A DNA stretch of 64,000 bases from Sacculina carcini (GCA_916048095.2 OU696580.1:9274243-9338242), one strand, 5' to 3'. Shown: positions 35,883-49,691, numbered from the stretch's first letter. Translations and numbers: made by a program. The notes: generated from the sequence alone by a model not told the origin.

Positions 35883-38800
35883 TACCTAAGTGTTACTTAA
35901 GTGTTACCTAAGTGTTACCTAAGTGTTACCTAAGTGTGCCCTAAGTGTTACCTAAGTGTGTCCCTAAGTGTTACCTAAGTGTTACCTAAGTGTTACCTAA
36001 GTGTTACCTAAGTGTGTCCTAAGTGTGCCCTAAGTGTTACCTAAGTGTTACCTAAGTGTCCCCCAAGTTTTACCTAAGTGTGTCCTAAGTGTTACCTAAG
36101 TGTTACCTAAGTGTTACCTAAGTGTTACCTAAGTGTGTCCTAAGTGTTACCTAAGTGTTACCTAAGTGTTACCTAAGTGTGCCCTAAGTGTTACCTAAGT
36201 GTGCCCTAAGTGTGCCCTAAGTGTTACCTAAGTGTGCCCTAAGTGTTACCTAAGTGTGCCCTAAGTGTTACCTAAGTGTGCCCTAAGTGTTACCTAAGTG
36301 TGCCCTAAGTGTTACCTAAGTGTTACCTAAGTGTTACCTAAGTGTTACCTAAGTGTTACCTAAGTGTGCCCTAAGTGTGCCCTAAGTGTGCCCTAAGTGT
36401 CACCTAAGTGTGCCCTAAGTGTTACCTAAGTGTGCCCTAAGTGTCACCTAAGTGTGCCCTAAGTGTTACCTAAGTGTTACCTAAGTGTTACCTAAGTGTG
36501 CCCTAAGTGTAACCTAAGTGTGCCCTAAGTGTTACCTAAGTGTTACCTAAGTGTTACTTAAGTGTTACCTAAGTGTTACCTAAGTGTTACCTAAGTGTGC
36601 CCTAAGTGTTACCTATGTGTGCCCTACCTAAGTGTGCCCTAAGTGTTACCTAAGTTTGCCCTAAGTGTTACCTAAGTGTGCCCTAAGTGTTACCTAAGTG
36701 TTACCTAAGTGTTACCTAAGTGTTACCTAAGTGTTACCTAAGTGTGCCCTAAGTGTTACCTAAGTGTGTCCTAAGTGTTACCTAAGTGTTACCTAAGTGT
36801 TACCCAAGTGTTACCTAAGTGTGTCCTAAGTGTGCCCTAAGTGTTACCTAAGTGTTACCTAAGTGTCCCCCAAGTTTTACCTAAGTGTGTCCTAAGTGTT
36901 ACCTAAGTGTTACCTAAGTGTTACCTAAGTGTGTCCTAAGTGTTACCTAAGTGTGTCCTAAGTGTTACCTAAGTGTTACCTAAGTGTGCCCTAAGTGTTA
37001 CCTAAGTGTGCCCTAAGTGTGCCCTAAGTGTTACCTAAGTGTGCCCTAAGTGTTACCTAAGTGTGCCCTAAGTGTTACCTAAGTGTGCCCTAAGTGTTAC
37101 CTAAGTGTGCCCTAAGTGTTACCTAAGTGTTACCTAAGTGTTACCTAAGTGTTACCTAAGTGTTACCTAAGTGTTACCTAAGTGTGCCCTAAGTGTGCCC
37201 TAAGTGTGCCCTAAGTGTCACCTAAGTGTGCCCTAAGTGTTACCTAAGTGTGCCCTAAGTGTTACCTAAGTGTGCCCTAAGTGTTACCTAAGTGTTACCT
37301 AAGTGTTACCTAAGTGTGTCCTAAGTGTGCCCTAAGTGTTACCTAAGTGTTACCTAAGTGTCCCCCAAGTTTTACCTAAGTGTGTCCTAAGTGTTACCTA
37401 AGTGTTACCTAAGTGTTACCTAAGTGTTACCTAAGTGTGTCCTAAGTGTTACCTAAGTGTTACCTAAGTGTGCCCTAAGTGTTACCTAAGTGTGCCCTAA
37501 GTGTTACCTAAGTGTGCCCTAAGTGTTACCTAAGTGTGCCCTAAGTGTTACCTAAGTGTGCCCTAAGTGTTACCTAAGTGTGCCCTAAGTGTTACCTAAG
37601 TGTGCCCTAAGTGTTACCTAAGTGTGCCCTAAGTGTTACCTAAGTGTGCCCTAAGTGTTACCTAAGTGTGCCCTAAGTGTTACCTAAGTGTGCCCTAAGT
37701 GTTACCTAAGTGTTACCTGAGTGTGCCCTAAGTGTTACCTAAGTGTGCCCTAAGTGTGCCTTAAGTGTGCCCTAAGTGTTACCTAAGTGTGCCCTAAGTG
37801 TTACCTAAATGTGCCCTAAGTGTTACCTAAGTGTGCCCTAAGTGTTACCTAAGTGTTACCTAAGTGTGCCCTAACTGTTACCTAAGTGTTACCTAAGTGC
37901 GCCCTAAGTGTTACCTAAGTGTGCCCTAAGTGTTACCTAAGTGTGCCCTAAGTGTTACCTAAGTGTTACCTAAGTGTTACTTAAGTGTTACCTAAGTGTT
38001 ACCTAAGTGTTACCTAAGTGTGCCCTAAGTGTTACCTATGTGTGCCCTACCTAAGTGTGCCCTAAGTGTTACCTAAGTGTTACCTAAGTGTGCCCTAAGT
38101 GTAACCTAAGTGTGCCCTAAGTGTTACCTAAGTGTTACCTAAGTGTTACTTAAGTGTTACCTAAGTGTTACCTAAGTGTTACCTAAGTGTGCCCTAAGTG
38201 TTACCTAAGTGTGTCCTAAGTGTTACCTAAGTGTTACCTAAGTGTTACCTAAGTGTTACCTAAGTGTGTCCTAAGTGTGCCCTAAGTGTTACCTAAGTGT
38301 TACCTAAGTGTCCCCCAAGTTTTACCTAAGTGTGTCCTAAGTGTTACCTAAGTGTTACCTAAGTGTTACCTAAGTGTGTCCTAAGTGTTACCTAAGTGTG
38401 TCCTAAGTGTTACCTAAGTGTTACCTAAGTGTGTCCTAAGTGTGCCCTAAGTGTTACCTAAGTGTTACCTAAGTGTCCCCCAAGTCTTACCTAAGTGTGT
38501 CCTAAGTGTTACCTAAGTGTTACCTAAGTGTTACCTAAGTGTGTCCTAAGTGTTACCTAAGTGTTACCTAAGTGTGCCCTAAGTGTTACCTAAGTGTGCC
38601 CTAAGTGTGCCCTAAGTGTTACCTAAGTGTGCCCTAAGTGTTACCTAAGTGTGCCCTAAGTGTTACCTAAGTGTGCCCTAAGTGTTACCTAAGTGTGCCC
38701 TAAGTGTTACCTAAGTGTTACCTAAGTGTTACCTAAGTGTTACCTAAGTGTTACCTAAGTGTGCCCTAAGTGTAACCTAAGTGTGCCCTAAGTGTTACCT

Positions 38801-39100
38801 AAGTGTTACCTAAGTGTTACTTAAGTGTTACCTAAGTGTTACCTAAGTGTTACCTAAGTGTGCCCTAAGTGTTACCTAAGTGTGTCCTAAGTGTTACCTA
38901 AGTGTTACCTAAGTGTTACCTAAGTGTTACCTAAGTGTGTCCTAAGTGTGCCCTAAGTGTTACCTAAGTGTTACCTAAGTGTCCCCCAAGTTTTACCTAA
39001 GTGTGTCCTAAGTGTTACCTAAGTGTGTCCTAAGTGTTACCTAAGTGTGTCCTAAGTGTTACCTAAGTGTTACCTAAGTGTTACCTAAGTGTTACCTAAG
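34980..39100 (+). repeat. 4.1-kb block, 9,277-9,288-bp offset, copy 1
   Basis: Markers shared with about 44270-48300 are C-run units at 35163/44451, 36059/45347 and 36866/46154 (9,288) and at 37361/46638, 38311/47588, 38476/47753 and 38982/48259 (9,277). The 12-bp unit (35956/45244) and a pair of TCACC units 44 bp apart (about 36400 and 36444) are also shared. The offset steps by one unit. The left part overlaps copy 2 of the 4,020-bp duplication. Confidence 0.86.
35956..35967 (+). repeat. 12-bp unit, D with one extra C (copy 1)
   Basis: GTGTGTCCCTAA is a D unit with a one-base insertion in its C-run. Only two such units were found, and with the 15-bp units they account for every phase change tracked. 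The other copy is at 45244-45255 in the same context, so the insertion was copied with its surroundings rather than arising twice. A homopolymer sequencing error is less likely because it appears in both copies of one duplication. Confidence 0.9.
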
Positions 39101-40799
39101 TGTGTCCTAAGTGTTACCTAAGTGTTACCTAAGTGTGCCCTAAGTGTTACCTAAGTGTGCCCTAAGTGTGCCCTAAGTGTTACCTAAGTGTGCCCTAAGT
39201 GTTACCTAAGTGTGCCCTAAGTGTTACCTAAGTGTTACCTAAGTGTGCCCTAAGTGTTACCTAAGTGTGCCCTAAGTGTTACCTAAGTGTTACCTAAGTG
39301 TGCCCTAAGTGTGCCCTAAGTGTTACCTAAGTGTTACCTAAGTGTGCCCTAAGTGTTACCTAAGTGTGCCCTAAGTGTTACCTAAGTGTTACCTAAGTGT
39401 GCCCTAAGTGTGCCCTAAGTGTTACCTAAGTGTGCCCTAAGTGTTACCTAAATGTGCCCTAAGTGTTACCTAAGTGTGCCCTAAGTGTTACCTAAGTGTT
39501 ACCTAAGTGTGCCCTAACTGTTACCTAAGTGTTACCTAAGTGCGCCCTAAGTGTTACCTAAGTGTGCCCTAAGTGTTACCTAAGTGTTACCTAAGTGTTA
39601 CTTAAGTGTTACCTAAGTGTTACCTAAGTGTTACCTAAGTGTTACCTAAGTGTGCCCTAAGTGTTACCTATGTGTGCCCTACCTAAGTGTGCCCTAAGTG
39701 TTACCTAAGTGTGTCCTAAGTGTTACCTAAGTGTTACCTAAGTGTTACCCAAGTGTTACCTAAGTGTGTCCTAAGTGTGCCCTAAGTGTTACCTAAGTGT
39801 TACCTAAGTGTCCCCCAAGTTTTACCTAAGTGTGTCCTAAGTGTTACCTAAGTGTTACCTAAGTGTTACCTAAGTGTGTCCTAAGTGTTACCTAAGTGTT
39901 ACCTAAGTGTGCCCTAAGTGTTACCTAAGTGTGCCCTAAGTGTGCCCTAAGTGTTACCTAAGTGTGCCCTAAGTGTTACCTAAGTGTGCCCTAAGTGTTA
40001 CCTAAGTGTGCCCTAAGTGTTACCTAAGTGTGCCCTAAGTGTTACCTAAGTGTTACCTAAGTGTTACCTAAGTGTTACCTAAGTGTTACCTAAGTGTGCC
40101 CTAAGTGTGCCCTAAGTGTGCCCTAAGTGTCACCTAAGTGTGCCCTAAGTGTTACCTAAGTGTGCCCTAAGTGTTACCTAAGTGTGCCCTAAGTGTTACC
40201 TAAGTGTTACCTAAGTGTTACCTAAGTGTGCCCTAAGTGTAACCTAAGTGTGCCCTAAGTGTTACCTAAGTGTTACCTAAGTGTTACTTAAGTGTTACCT
40301 AAGTGTTACCTAAGTGTTACCTAAGTGTGCCCTAAGTGTTACCTATGTGTGCCCTACCTAAGTGTGCCCTAAGTGTTACCTAAGTTTGCCCTAAGTGTTA
40401 CCTAAGTGTGCCCTAAGTGTTACCTAAGTGTTACCTAAGTGTTACTTAAGTGTTACCTAAGTGTTACCTAAGTGTTACCTAAGTGTGCCCTAAGTGTTAC
40501 CTAAGTGTGTCCTAAGTGTTACCTAAGTGTTACCTAAGTGTTACCCAAGTGTTACCTAAGTGTGTCCTAAGTGTGCCCTAAGTGTTACCTAAGTGTTACC
40601 TAAGTGTCCCCCAAGTTTTACCTAAGTGTGTCCTAAGTGTTACCTAAGTGTTACCTAAGTGTTACCTAAGTGTGTCCTAAGTGTTACCTAAGTGTGTCCT
40701 AAGTGTTACCTAAGTGTTACCTAAGTGTTACCTAAGTGTGCCCTAAGTGTTACCTAAGTGTGCCCTAAGTGTGCCCTAAGTGTTACCTAAGTGTGCCCT

Positions 40800-41820
40800 A
40801 AGTGTTACCTAAGTGTGCCCTAAGTGTTACCTAAGTGTGCCCTAAGTGTTACCTAAGTGTTACCTAAGTGTTACCTAAGTGTTACCTAAGTGTTACCTAA
40901 GTGTTACCTAAGTGTGCCCTAAGTGTGCCCTAAGTGTGCCCTAAGTGTCACCTAAGTGTGCCCTAAGTGTTACCTAAGTGTGCCCTAAGTGTTACCTAAG
41001 TGTGCCCTAAGTGTTACCTAAGTGTTACCTAAGTGTTACCTAAGTGTGTCCTAAGTGTGCCCTAAGTGTTACCTAAGTGTTACCTAAGTGTCCCCCAAGT
41101 TTTACCTAAGTGTGTCCTAAGTGTTACCTAAGTGTTACCTAAGTGTTACCTAAGTGTTACCTAAGTGTGTCCTAAGTGTTACCCAAGTGTTACCTAAGTG
41201 TGCCCTAAGTGTTACCTAAGTGTGCCCTAAGTGTTACCTAAGTGTGCCCTAAGTGTTACCTAAGTGTGCCCTAAGTGTTACCTAAGTGTTACCTAAGTGT
41301 GCCCTAAGTGTTACCTAAGTGTGCCCTAAGTGTTACCTAAGTGTGCCCTAAGTGTTACCTAAGTGTGCCCTAAGTGTTACCTAAGTGTTACCTGAGTGTG
41401 CCCTAAGTGTTACCTAAGTGTGCCCTAAGTGTGCCTTAAGTGTGCCCTAAGTGTTACCTAAGTGTGCCCTAAGTGTTACCTAAATGTGCCCTAAGTGTTA
41501 CCTAAGTGTGCCCTAAGTGTTACCTAAGTGTTACCTAAGTGTGCCCTAACTGTTACCTAAGTGTTACCTAAGTGCGCCCTAAGTGTTACCTAAGTGTGCC
41601 CTAAGTGTTACCTAAGTGTGCCCTAAGTGTTACCTAAGTGTTACCTAAGTGTTACTTAAGTGTTACCTAAGTGTTACCTAAGTGTTACCTAAGTGTGCCC
41701 TAAGTGTAACCTATGTGTGCCCTACCTAAGTGTGCCCTAAGTGTTACCTAAGTGTTACCTAAGTGTGCCCTAAGTGTAACCTAAGTGTGCCCTAAGTGTT
41801 ACCTAAGTGTTACCTAAGTG
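40800..41820 (+). repeat. 1-kb block, 3,360-bp offset
   Basis: This matches 44160-45180. 3,360 equals 11 x 304 + 16, consistent with the four 15-bp units between the copies. It diverges at 41824, where copy 1 runs into a second CTGTTACC group and copy 2 into GTTACTTAAG. Confidence 0.85.
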
Positions 41821-43849
41821 TTACCTAAGTGTGCCCTAACTGTTACCTAAGTGTTACCTAAGTGCGCCCTAAGTGTTACCTAAGTGTGCCCTAAGTGTTA
41901 CCTAAGTGTTACCTAAGTGTTACTTAAGTGTTACCTAAGTGTTACCTAAGTGTTACCTAAGTGTTACCTAAGTGTGCCCTAAGTGTTACCTATGTGTGCC
42001 CTACCTAAGTGTGCCCTAAGTGTTACCTAAGTGTGTCCTAAGTGTTACCTAAGTGTTACCTAAGTGTTACCCAAGTGTTACCTAAGTGTGTCCTAAGTGT
42101 GCCCTAAGTGTTACCTAAGTGTTACCTAAGTGTCCCCCAAGTTTTACCTAAGTGTGTCCTAAGTGTTACCTAAGTGTTACCTAAGTGTTACCTAAGTGTG
42201 TCCTAAGTGTTACCTAAGTGTTACCTAAGTGTGCCCTAAGTGTTACCTAAGTGTGCCCTAAGTGTGCCCTAAGTGTTACCTAAGTGTGCCCTAAGTGTTA
42301 CCTAAGTGTGCCCTAAGTGTTACCTAAGTGTGCCCTAAGTGTTACCTAAGTGTGCCCTAAGTGTTACCTAAGTGTTACCTAAGTGTTACCTAAGTGTTAC
42401 CTAAGTGTTACCTAAGTGTGCCCTAAGTGTGCCCTAAGTGTGCCCTAAGTGTCACCTAAGTGTGCCCTAAGTGTTACCTAAGTGTGCCCTAAGTGTTACC
42501 TAAGTGTGCCCTAAGTGTTACCTAAGTGTTACCTAAGTGTTACCTAAGTGTGCCCTAAGTGTAACCTAAGTGTGCCCTAAGTGTTACCTAAGTGTTACCT
42601 AAGTGTTACTTAAGTGTTACCTAAGTGTTACCTAAGTGTTACCTAAGTGTGCCCTAAGTGTTACCTAAGTGTGCCCTAAGTGTTACCTAAGTGTTACCTA
42701 AGTGTGCCCTAAGTGTGCCCTAAGTGTTACCTAAGTGTGCCCTAAGTGTTACCTAAATGTGCCCTAAGTGTTACCTAAGTGTGCCCTAAGTGTTACCTAA
42801 GTGTTACCTAAGTGTGCCCTAACTGTTACCTAAGTGTTACCTAAGTGCGCCCTAAGTGTTACCTAAGTGTGCCCTAAGTGTTACCTAAGTGTTACCTAAG
42901 TGTTACTTAAGTGTTACCTAAGTGTTACCTAAGTGTTACCTAAGTGTTACCTAAGTGTGCCCTAAGTGTTACCTATGTGTGCCCTACCTAAGTGTGCCCT
43001 AAGTGTTACCTAAGTGTGTCCTAAGTGTTACCTAAGTGTTACCTAAGTGTTACCCAAGTGTTACCTAAGTGTGTCCTAAGTGTGCCCTAAGTGTTACCTA
43101 AGTGTTACCTAAGTGTCCCCCAAGTTTTACCTAAGTGTGTCCTAAGTGTTACCTAAGTGTTACCTAAGTGTTACCTAAGTGTGTCCTAAGTGTTACCTAA
43201 GTGTTACCTAAGTGTGCCCTAAGTGTTACCTAAGTGTGCCCTAAGTGTGCCCTAAGTGTTACCTAAGTGTGCCCTAAGTGTTACCTAAGTGTGCCCTAAG
43301 TGTTACCTAAGTGTGCCCTAAGTGTTACCTAAGTGTGCCCTAAGTGTTACCTAAGTGTTACCTAAGTGTTACCTAAGTGTTACCTAAGTGTTACCTAAGT
43401 GTGCCCTAAGTGTGCCCTAAGTGTGCCCTAAGTGTCACCTAAGTGTGCCCTAAGTGTTACCTAAGTGTGCCCTAAGTGTTACCTAAGTGTGCCCTAAGTG
43501 TTACCTAAGTGTTACCTAAGTGTTACCTAAGTGTGCCCTAAGTGTAACCTAAGTGTGCCCTAAGTGTTACCTAAGTGTTACCTAAGTGTTACTTAAGTGT
43601 TACCTAAGTGTTACCTAAGTGTTACCTAAGTGTGCCCTAAGTGTTACCTATGTGTGCCCTACCTAAGTGTGCCCTAAGTGTTACCTAAGTTTGCCCTAAG
43701 TGTTACCTAAGTGTGCCCTAAGTGTTACCTAAGTGTTACCTAAGTGTTACTTAAGTGTTACCTAAGTGTTACCTAAGTGTTACCTAAGTGTGCCCTAAGT
43801 GTTACCTAAGTGTGTCCTAAGTGTTACCTAAGTGTTACCTAAGTGTTAC

Positions 43850-44040
43850 CCAAGTGTTACCTAAGTGTGTCCTAAGTGTGCCCTAAGTGTTACCTAAGTG
43901 TTACCTAAGTGTCCCCCAAGTTTTACCTAAGTGTGTCCTAAGTGTTACCTAAGTGTTACCCAAGTGTTACCTAAGTGTGTCCTAAGTGTGCCCTAAGTGT
44001 TACCTAAGTGTTACCTAAGTGTCCCCCAAGTTTTACCTAA
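43850..44040 (+). repeat. 110-bp local duplication of a C-run segment
   Basis: C-run units at 43912 and 44022 are 110 bp (10 units) apart, each with the same upstream order: ACCCAAG, A, D, B, A, A. This is the shortest C-run spacing in the window and is a simple ten-unit tandem copy. Confidence 0.88.
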
Positions 44041-44269
44041 GTGTGTCCTAAGTGTTACCTAAGTGTTACCTAAGTGTTACCTAAGTGTGTCCTAAGTGTT
44101 ACCTAAGTGTTACCTAAGTGTGCCCTAAGTGTTACCTAAGTGTGCCCTAAGTGTGCCCTAAGTGTTACCTAAGTGTGCCCTAAGTGTTACCTAAGTGTGC
44201 CCTAAGTGTTACCTAAGTGTGCCCTAAGTGTTACCTAAGTGTTACCTAAGTGTTACCTAAGTGTTACCT

Positions 44270-47200
44270 AAGTGTGCCCTAAGTGTGCCCTAAGTGTGCC
44301 CTAAGTGTCACCTAAGTGTGCCCTAAGTGTTACCTAAGTGTGCCCTAAGTGTTACCTAAGTGTGCCCTAAGTGTTACCTAAGTGTTACCTAAGTGTTACC
44401 TAAGTGTGTCCTAAGTGTGCCCTAAGTGTTACCTAAGTGTTACCTAAGTGTCCCCCAAGTTTTACCTAAGTGTGTCCTAAGTGTTACCTAAGTGTTACCT
44501 AAGTGTTACCTAAGTGTTACCTAAGTGTGTCCTAAGTGTTACCCAAGTGTTACCTAAGTGTGCCCTAAGTGTTACCTAAGTGTGCCCTAAGTGTTACCTA
44601 AGTGTGCCCTAAGTGTTACCTAAGTGTGCCCTAAGTGTTACCTAAGTGTTACCTAAGTGTGCCCTAAGTGTTACCTAAGTGTGCCCTAAGTGTTACCTAA
44701 GTGTGCCCTAAGTGTTACCTAAGTGTGCCCTAAGTGTTACCTAAGTGTTACCTGAGTGTGCCCTAAGTGTTACCTAAGTGTGCCCTAAGTGTGCCTTAAG
44801 TGTGCCCTAAGTGTTACCTAAGTGTGCCCTAAGTGTTACCTAAATGTGCCCTAAGTGTTACCTAAGTGTGCCCTAAGTGTTACCTAAGTGTTACCTAAGT
44901 GTGCCCTAACTGTTACCTAAGTGTTACCTAAGTGCGCCCTAAGTGTTACCTAAGTGTGCCCTAAGTGTTACCTAAGTGTGCCCTAAGTGTTACCTAAGTG
45001 TTACCTAAGTGTTACTTAAGTGTTACCTAAGTGTTACCTAAGTGTTACCTAAGTGTGCCCTAAGTGTAACCTATGTGTGCCCTACCTAAGTGTGCCCTAA
45101 GTGTTACCTAAGTGTTACCTAAGTGTGCCCTAAGTGTAACCTAAGTGTGCCCTAAGTGTTACCTAAGTGTTACCTAAGTGTTACTTAAGTGTTACCTAAG
45201 TGTTACCTAAGTGTTACCTAAGTGTGCCCTAAGTGTTACCTAAGTGTGTCCCTAAGTGTTACCTAAGTGTTACCTAAGTGTTACCTAAGTGTTACCTAAG
45301 TGTGTCCTAAGTGTGCCCTAAGTGTTACCTAAGTGTTACCTAAGTGTCCCCCAAGTTTTACCTAAGTGTGTCCTAAGTGTTACCTAAGTGTTACCTAAGT
45401 GTTACCTAAGTGTTACCTAAGTGTGTCCTAAGTGTTACCTAAGTGTTACCTAAGTGTGCCCTAAGTGTTACCTAAGTGTGCCCTAAGTGTGCCCTAAGTG
45501 TTACCTAAGTGTGCCCTAAGTGTTACCTAAGTGTGCCCTAAGTGTTACCTAAGTGTGCCCTAAGTGTTACCTAAGTGTGCCCTAAGTGTTACCTAAGTGT
45601 TACCTAAGTGTTACCTAAGTGTTACCTAAGTGTTACCTAAGTGTGCCCTAAGTGTGCCCTAAGTGTGCCCTAAGTGTCACCTAAGTGTGCCCTAAGTGTT
45701 ACCTAAGTGTGCCCTAAGTGTCACCTAAGTGTGCCCTAAGTGTTACCTAAGTGTTACCTAAGTGTTACCTAAGTGTGCCCTAAGTGTAACCTAAGTGTGC
45801 CCTAAGTGTTACCTAAGTGTTACCTAAGTGTTACTTAAGTGTTACCTAAGTGTTACCTAAGTGTTACCTAAGTGTGCCCTAAGTGTTACCTATGTGTGCC
45901 CTACCTAAGTGTGCCCTAAGTGTTACCTAAGTTTGCCCTAAGTGTTACCTAAGTGTGCCCTAAGTGTTACCTAAGTGTTACCTAAGTGTTACTTAAGTGT
46001 TACCTAAGTGTTACCTAAGTGTTACCTAAGTGTGCCCTAAGTGTTACCTAAGTGTGTCCTAAGTGTTACCTAAGTGTTACCTAAGTGTTACCCAAGTGTT
46101 ACCTAAGTGTGTCCTAAGTGTGCCCTAAGTGTTACCTAAGTGTTACCTAAGTGTCCCCCAAGTTTTACCTAAGTGTGTCCTAAGTGTTACCTAAGTGTTA
46201 CCTAAGTGTTACCTAAGTGTGTCCTAAGTGTTACCTAAGTGTGTCCTAAGTGTTACCTAAGTGTTACCTAAGTGTGCCCTAAGTGTTACCTAAGTGTGCC
46301 CTAAGTGTGCCCTAAGTGTTACCTAAGTGTGCCCTAAGTGTTACCTAAGTGTGCCCTAAGTGTTACCTAAGTGTGCCCTAAGTGTTACCTAAGTGTGCCC
46401 TAAGTGTTACCTAAGTGTTACCTAAGTGTTACCTAAGTGTTACCTAAGTGTTACCTAAGTGTTACCTAAGTGTGCCCTAAGTGTGCCCTAAGTGTCACCT
46501 AAGTGTGCCCTAAGTGTTACCTAAGTGTGCCCTAAGTGTTACCTAAGTGTGCCCTAAGTGTTACCTAAGTGTTACCTAAGTGTTACCTAAGTGTGTCCTA
46601 AGTGTGCCCTAAGTGTTACCTAAGTGTTACCTAAGTGTCCCCCAAGTTTTACCTAAGTGTGTCCTAAGTGTTACCTAAGTGTTACCTAAGTGTTACCTAA
46701 GTGTTACCTAAGTGTGTCCTAAGTGTTACCTAAGTGTTACCTAAGTGTGCCCTAAGTGTTACCTAAGTGTGCCCTAAGTGTTACCTAAGTGTGCCCTAAG
46801 TGTTACCTAAGTGTGCCCTAAGTGTTACCTAAGTGTGCCCTAAGTGTTACCTAAGTGTGCCCTAAGTGTTACCTAAGTGTGCCCTAAGTGTTACCTAAGT
46901 GTGCCCTAAGTGTTACCTAAGTGTGCCCTAAGTGTTACCTAAGTGTGCCCTAAGTGTTACCTAAGTGTGCCCTAAGTGTTACCTAAGTGTTACCTGAGTG
47001 TGCCCTAAGTGTTACCTAAGTGTGCCCTAAGTGTTACCTAAGTGTGCCCTAAGTGTTACCTAAGTGTGCCCTAAGTGTTACCTAAATGTGCCCTAAGTGT
47101 TACCTAAGTGTGCCCTAAGTGTTACCTAAGTGTTACCTAAGTGTGCCCTAACTGTTACCTAAGTGTTACCTAAGTGCGCCCTAAGTGTTACCTAAGTGTG

Positions 47201-48300
47201 CCCTAAGTGTTACCTAAGTGTGCCCTAAGTGTTACCTAAGTGTTACCTAAGTGTTACTTAAGTGTTACCTAAGTGTTACCTAAGTGTTACCTAAGTGTGC
47301 CCTAAGTGTTACCTATGTGTGCCCTACCTAAGTGTGCCCTAAGTGTTACCTAAGTGTTACCTAAGTGTGCCCTAAGTGTTACCTAAGTGTGCCCTAAGTG
47401 TTACCTAAGTGTTACCTAAGTGTTACTTAAGTGTTACCTAAGTGTTACCTAAGTGTTACCTAAGTGTGCCCTAAGTGTTACCTAAGTGTGTCCTAAGTGT
47501 TACCTAAGTGTTACCTAAGTGTTACCTAAGTGTTACCTAAGTGTGTCCTAAGTGTGCCCTAAGTGTTACCTAAGTGTTACCTAAGTGTCCCCCAAGTTTT
47601 ACCTAAGTGTGTCCTAAGTGTTACCTAAGTGTTACCTAAGTGTTACCTAAGTGTGTCCTAAGTGTTACCTAAGTGTGTCCTAAGTGTTACCTAAGTGTTA
47701 CCTAAGTGTGTCCTAAGTGTGCCCTAAGTGTTACCTAAGTGTTACCTAAGTGTCCCCCAAGTCTTACCTAAGTGTGTCCTAAGTGTTACCTAAGTGTTAC
47801 CTAAGTGTTACCTAAGTGTGTCCTAAGTGTTACCTAAGTGTTACCTAAGTGTGCCCTAAGTGTTACCTAAGTGTGCCCTAAGTGTGCCCTAAGTGTTACC
47901 TAAGTGTGCCCTAAGTGTTACCTAAGTGTGCCCTAAGTGTTACCTAAGTGTGCCCTAAGTGTTTCCTAAGTGTGCCCTAAGTGTTACCTAAGTGTTACCT
48001 AAGTGTTACCTAAGTGTTACCTAAGTGTTACCTAAGTGTGCCCTAAGTGTAACCTAAGTGTGCCCTAAGTGTTACCTAAGTGTTACCTAAGTGTTACTTA
48101 AGTGTTACCTAAGTGTTACCTAAGTGTTACCTAAGTGTGCCCTAAGTGTTACCTAAGTGTGTCCTAAGTGTTACCTAAGTGTTACCTAAGTGTTACCTAA
48201 GTGTTATCTAAGTGTGTCCTAAGTGTGCCCTAAGTGTTACCTAAGTGTTACCTAAGTGTCCCCCAAGTTTTACCTAAGTGTGTCCTAAGTGTTACCTAAG
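44270..48300 (+). repeat. 4.1-kb block, 9,277-9,288-bp offset, copy 2
   Basis: This is the partner of 34980-39100. Its first part (44160-45180) also matches 40800-41820 at 3,360 bp, including the rare GTAACCTATG before a 15-bp unit (41720/45080) and an ACCCAAG unit (41183/44543). A boundary between two duplication histories is visible near 45180. Confidence 0.86.
45244..45255 (+). repeat. 12-bp unit, D with one extra C (copy 2)
   Basis: This is identical to the unit at 35956, 9288 bp away. Like copy 1, it is followed by a run of A units, then D, B, A, A and a C-run unit. It marks the 9.28-kb-offset duplication. Confidence 0.9.
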
Positions 48301-49680
48301 TGTTACCTAAGTGTTACCTAAGTGTGTCCTAAGTGTTACCTAAGTGTGTCCTAAGTGTTACCTAAGTGTTACCTAAGTGTTACCTAAGTGTTACCTAAGT
48401 GTGTCCTAAGTGTGCCCTAAGTGTTACCTAAGTGTTACCTAAGTGTCCCCCAAGTTTTACCTAAGTGTGTCCTAAGTGTTACCTAAGTGTTACCTAAGTG
48501 TTACCTAAGTGTGTCCTAAGTGTTACCTAAGTGTTACCTAAGTGTGCCCTAAGTGTTACCTAAGTGTGCCCTAAGTGTGCCCTAAGTGTTACCTAAGTGT
48601 GCCCTAAGTGTTACCTAAGTGTGCCCTAAGTGTTACCTAAGTGTTACCTAAGTGTGCCCTAAGTGTTACCTAAGTGTGCCCTAAGTGTTACCTAAGTGTT
48701 ACCTAAGTGTGCCCTAAGTGTGCCCTAAGTGTTACCTAAGTGTGCCCTAAGTGTTACCTAAATGTGCCCTAAGTGTTACCTAAGTGTGCCCTAAGTGTTA
48801 CCTAAGTGTTACCTAAGTGTGCCCTAACTGTTACCTAAGTGTTACCTAAGTGCGCCCTAAGTGTTACCTAAGTGTGCCCTAAGTGTTACCTAAGTGTTAC
48901 CTAAGTGTTACTTAAGTGTTACCTAAGTGTTACCTAAGTGTTACCTAAGTGTTACCTAAGTGTGCCCTAAGTGTTACCTATGTGTGCCCTACCTAAGTGT
49001 GCCCTAAGTGTTACCTAAGTGTTACCTAAGTGTGCCCTAAGTGTAACCTAAGTGTGCCCTAAGTGTTACCTAAGTGTTACCTAAGTGTTACTTAAGTGTT
49101 ACCTAAGTGTTACCTAAGTGTTACCTAAGTGTGCCCTAAGTGTTACCTAAGTGTGTCCTAAGTGTTACCTAAGTGTTACCTAAGTGTTACCTAAGTGTTA
49201 CCTAAGTGTGTCCTAAGTGTGCCCTAAGTGTTACCTAAGTGTTACCTAAGTGTCCCCCAAGTTTTACCTAAGTGTGTCCTAAGTGTTACCTAAGTGTTAC
49301 CTAAGTGTTACCTAAGTGTGTCCTAAGTGTTACCTAAGTGTGTCCTAAGTGTTACCTAAGTGTTACCTAAGTGTTACCTAAGTGTTACCTAAGTGTGTCC
49401 TAAGTGTGCCCTAAGTGTTACCTAAGTGTTACCTAAGTGTCCCCCAAGTTTTACCTAAGTGTGTCCTAAGTGTTACCTAAGTGTTACCTAAGTGTTACCT
49501 AAGTGTTACCTAAGTGTGTCCTAAGTGTTACCTAAGTGTTACCTAAGTGTGCCCTAAGTGTTACCTAAGTGTGCCCTAAGTGTGCCCTAAGTGTTACCTA
49601 AGTGTGCCCTAAGTGTTACCTAAGTGTGCCCTAAGTGTTACCTAAGTGTGCCCTAAGTGTTACCTAAGTGTGCCCTAAGT

Positions 49681-49691
49681 GTTAACTAAGT
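49681..49691 (+). repeat. TTAACT variant unit specific to the right part
   Basis: GTGTTAACTAA replaces an A unit near 49684, 50446, 56511, 56821, 57586 and 61581. I did not see it left of 49.6 kb. It creates a GTTAAC hexamer (HpaI site). It lies before a run of A units in each copy, so its spread follows the 7.1-kb-offset duplication. Confidence 0.85.
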
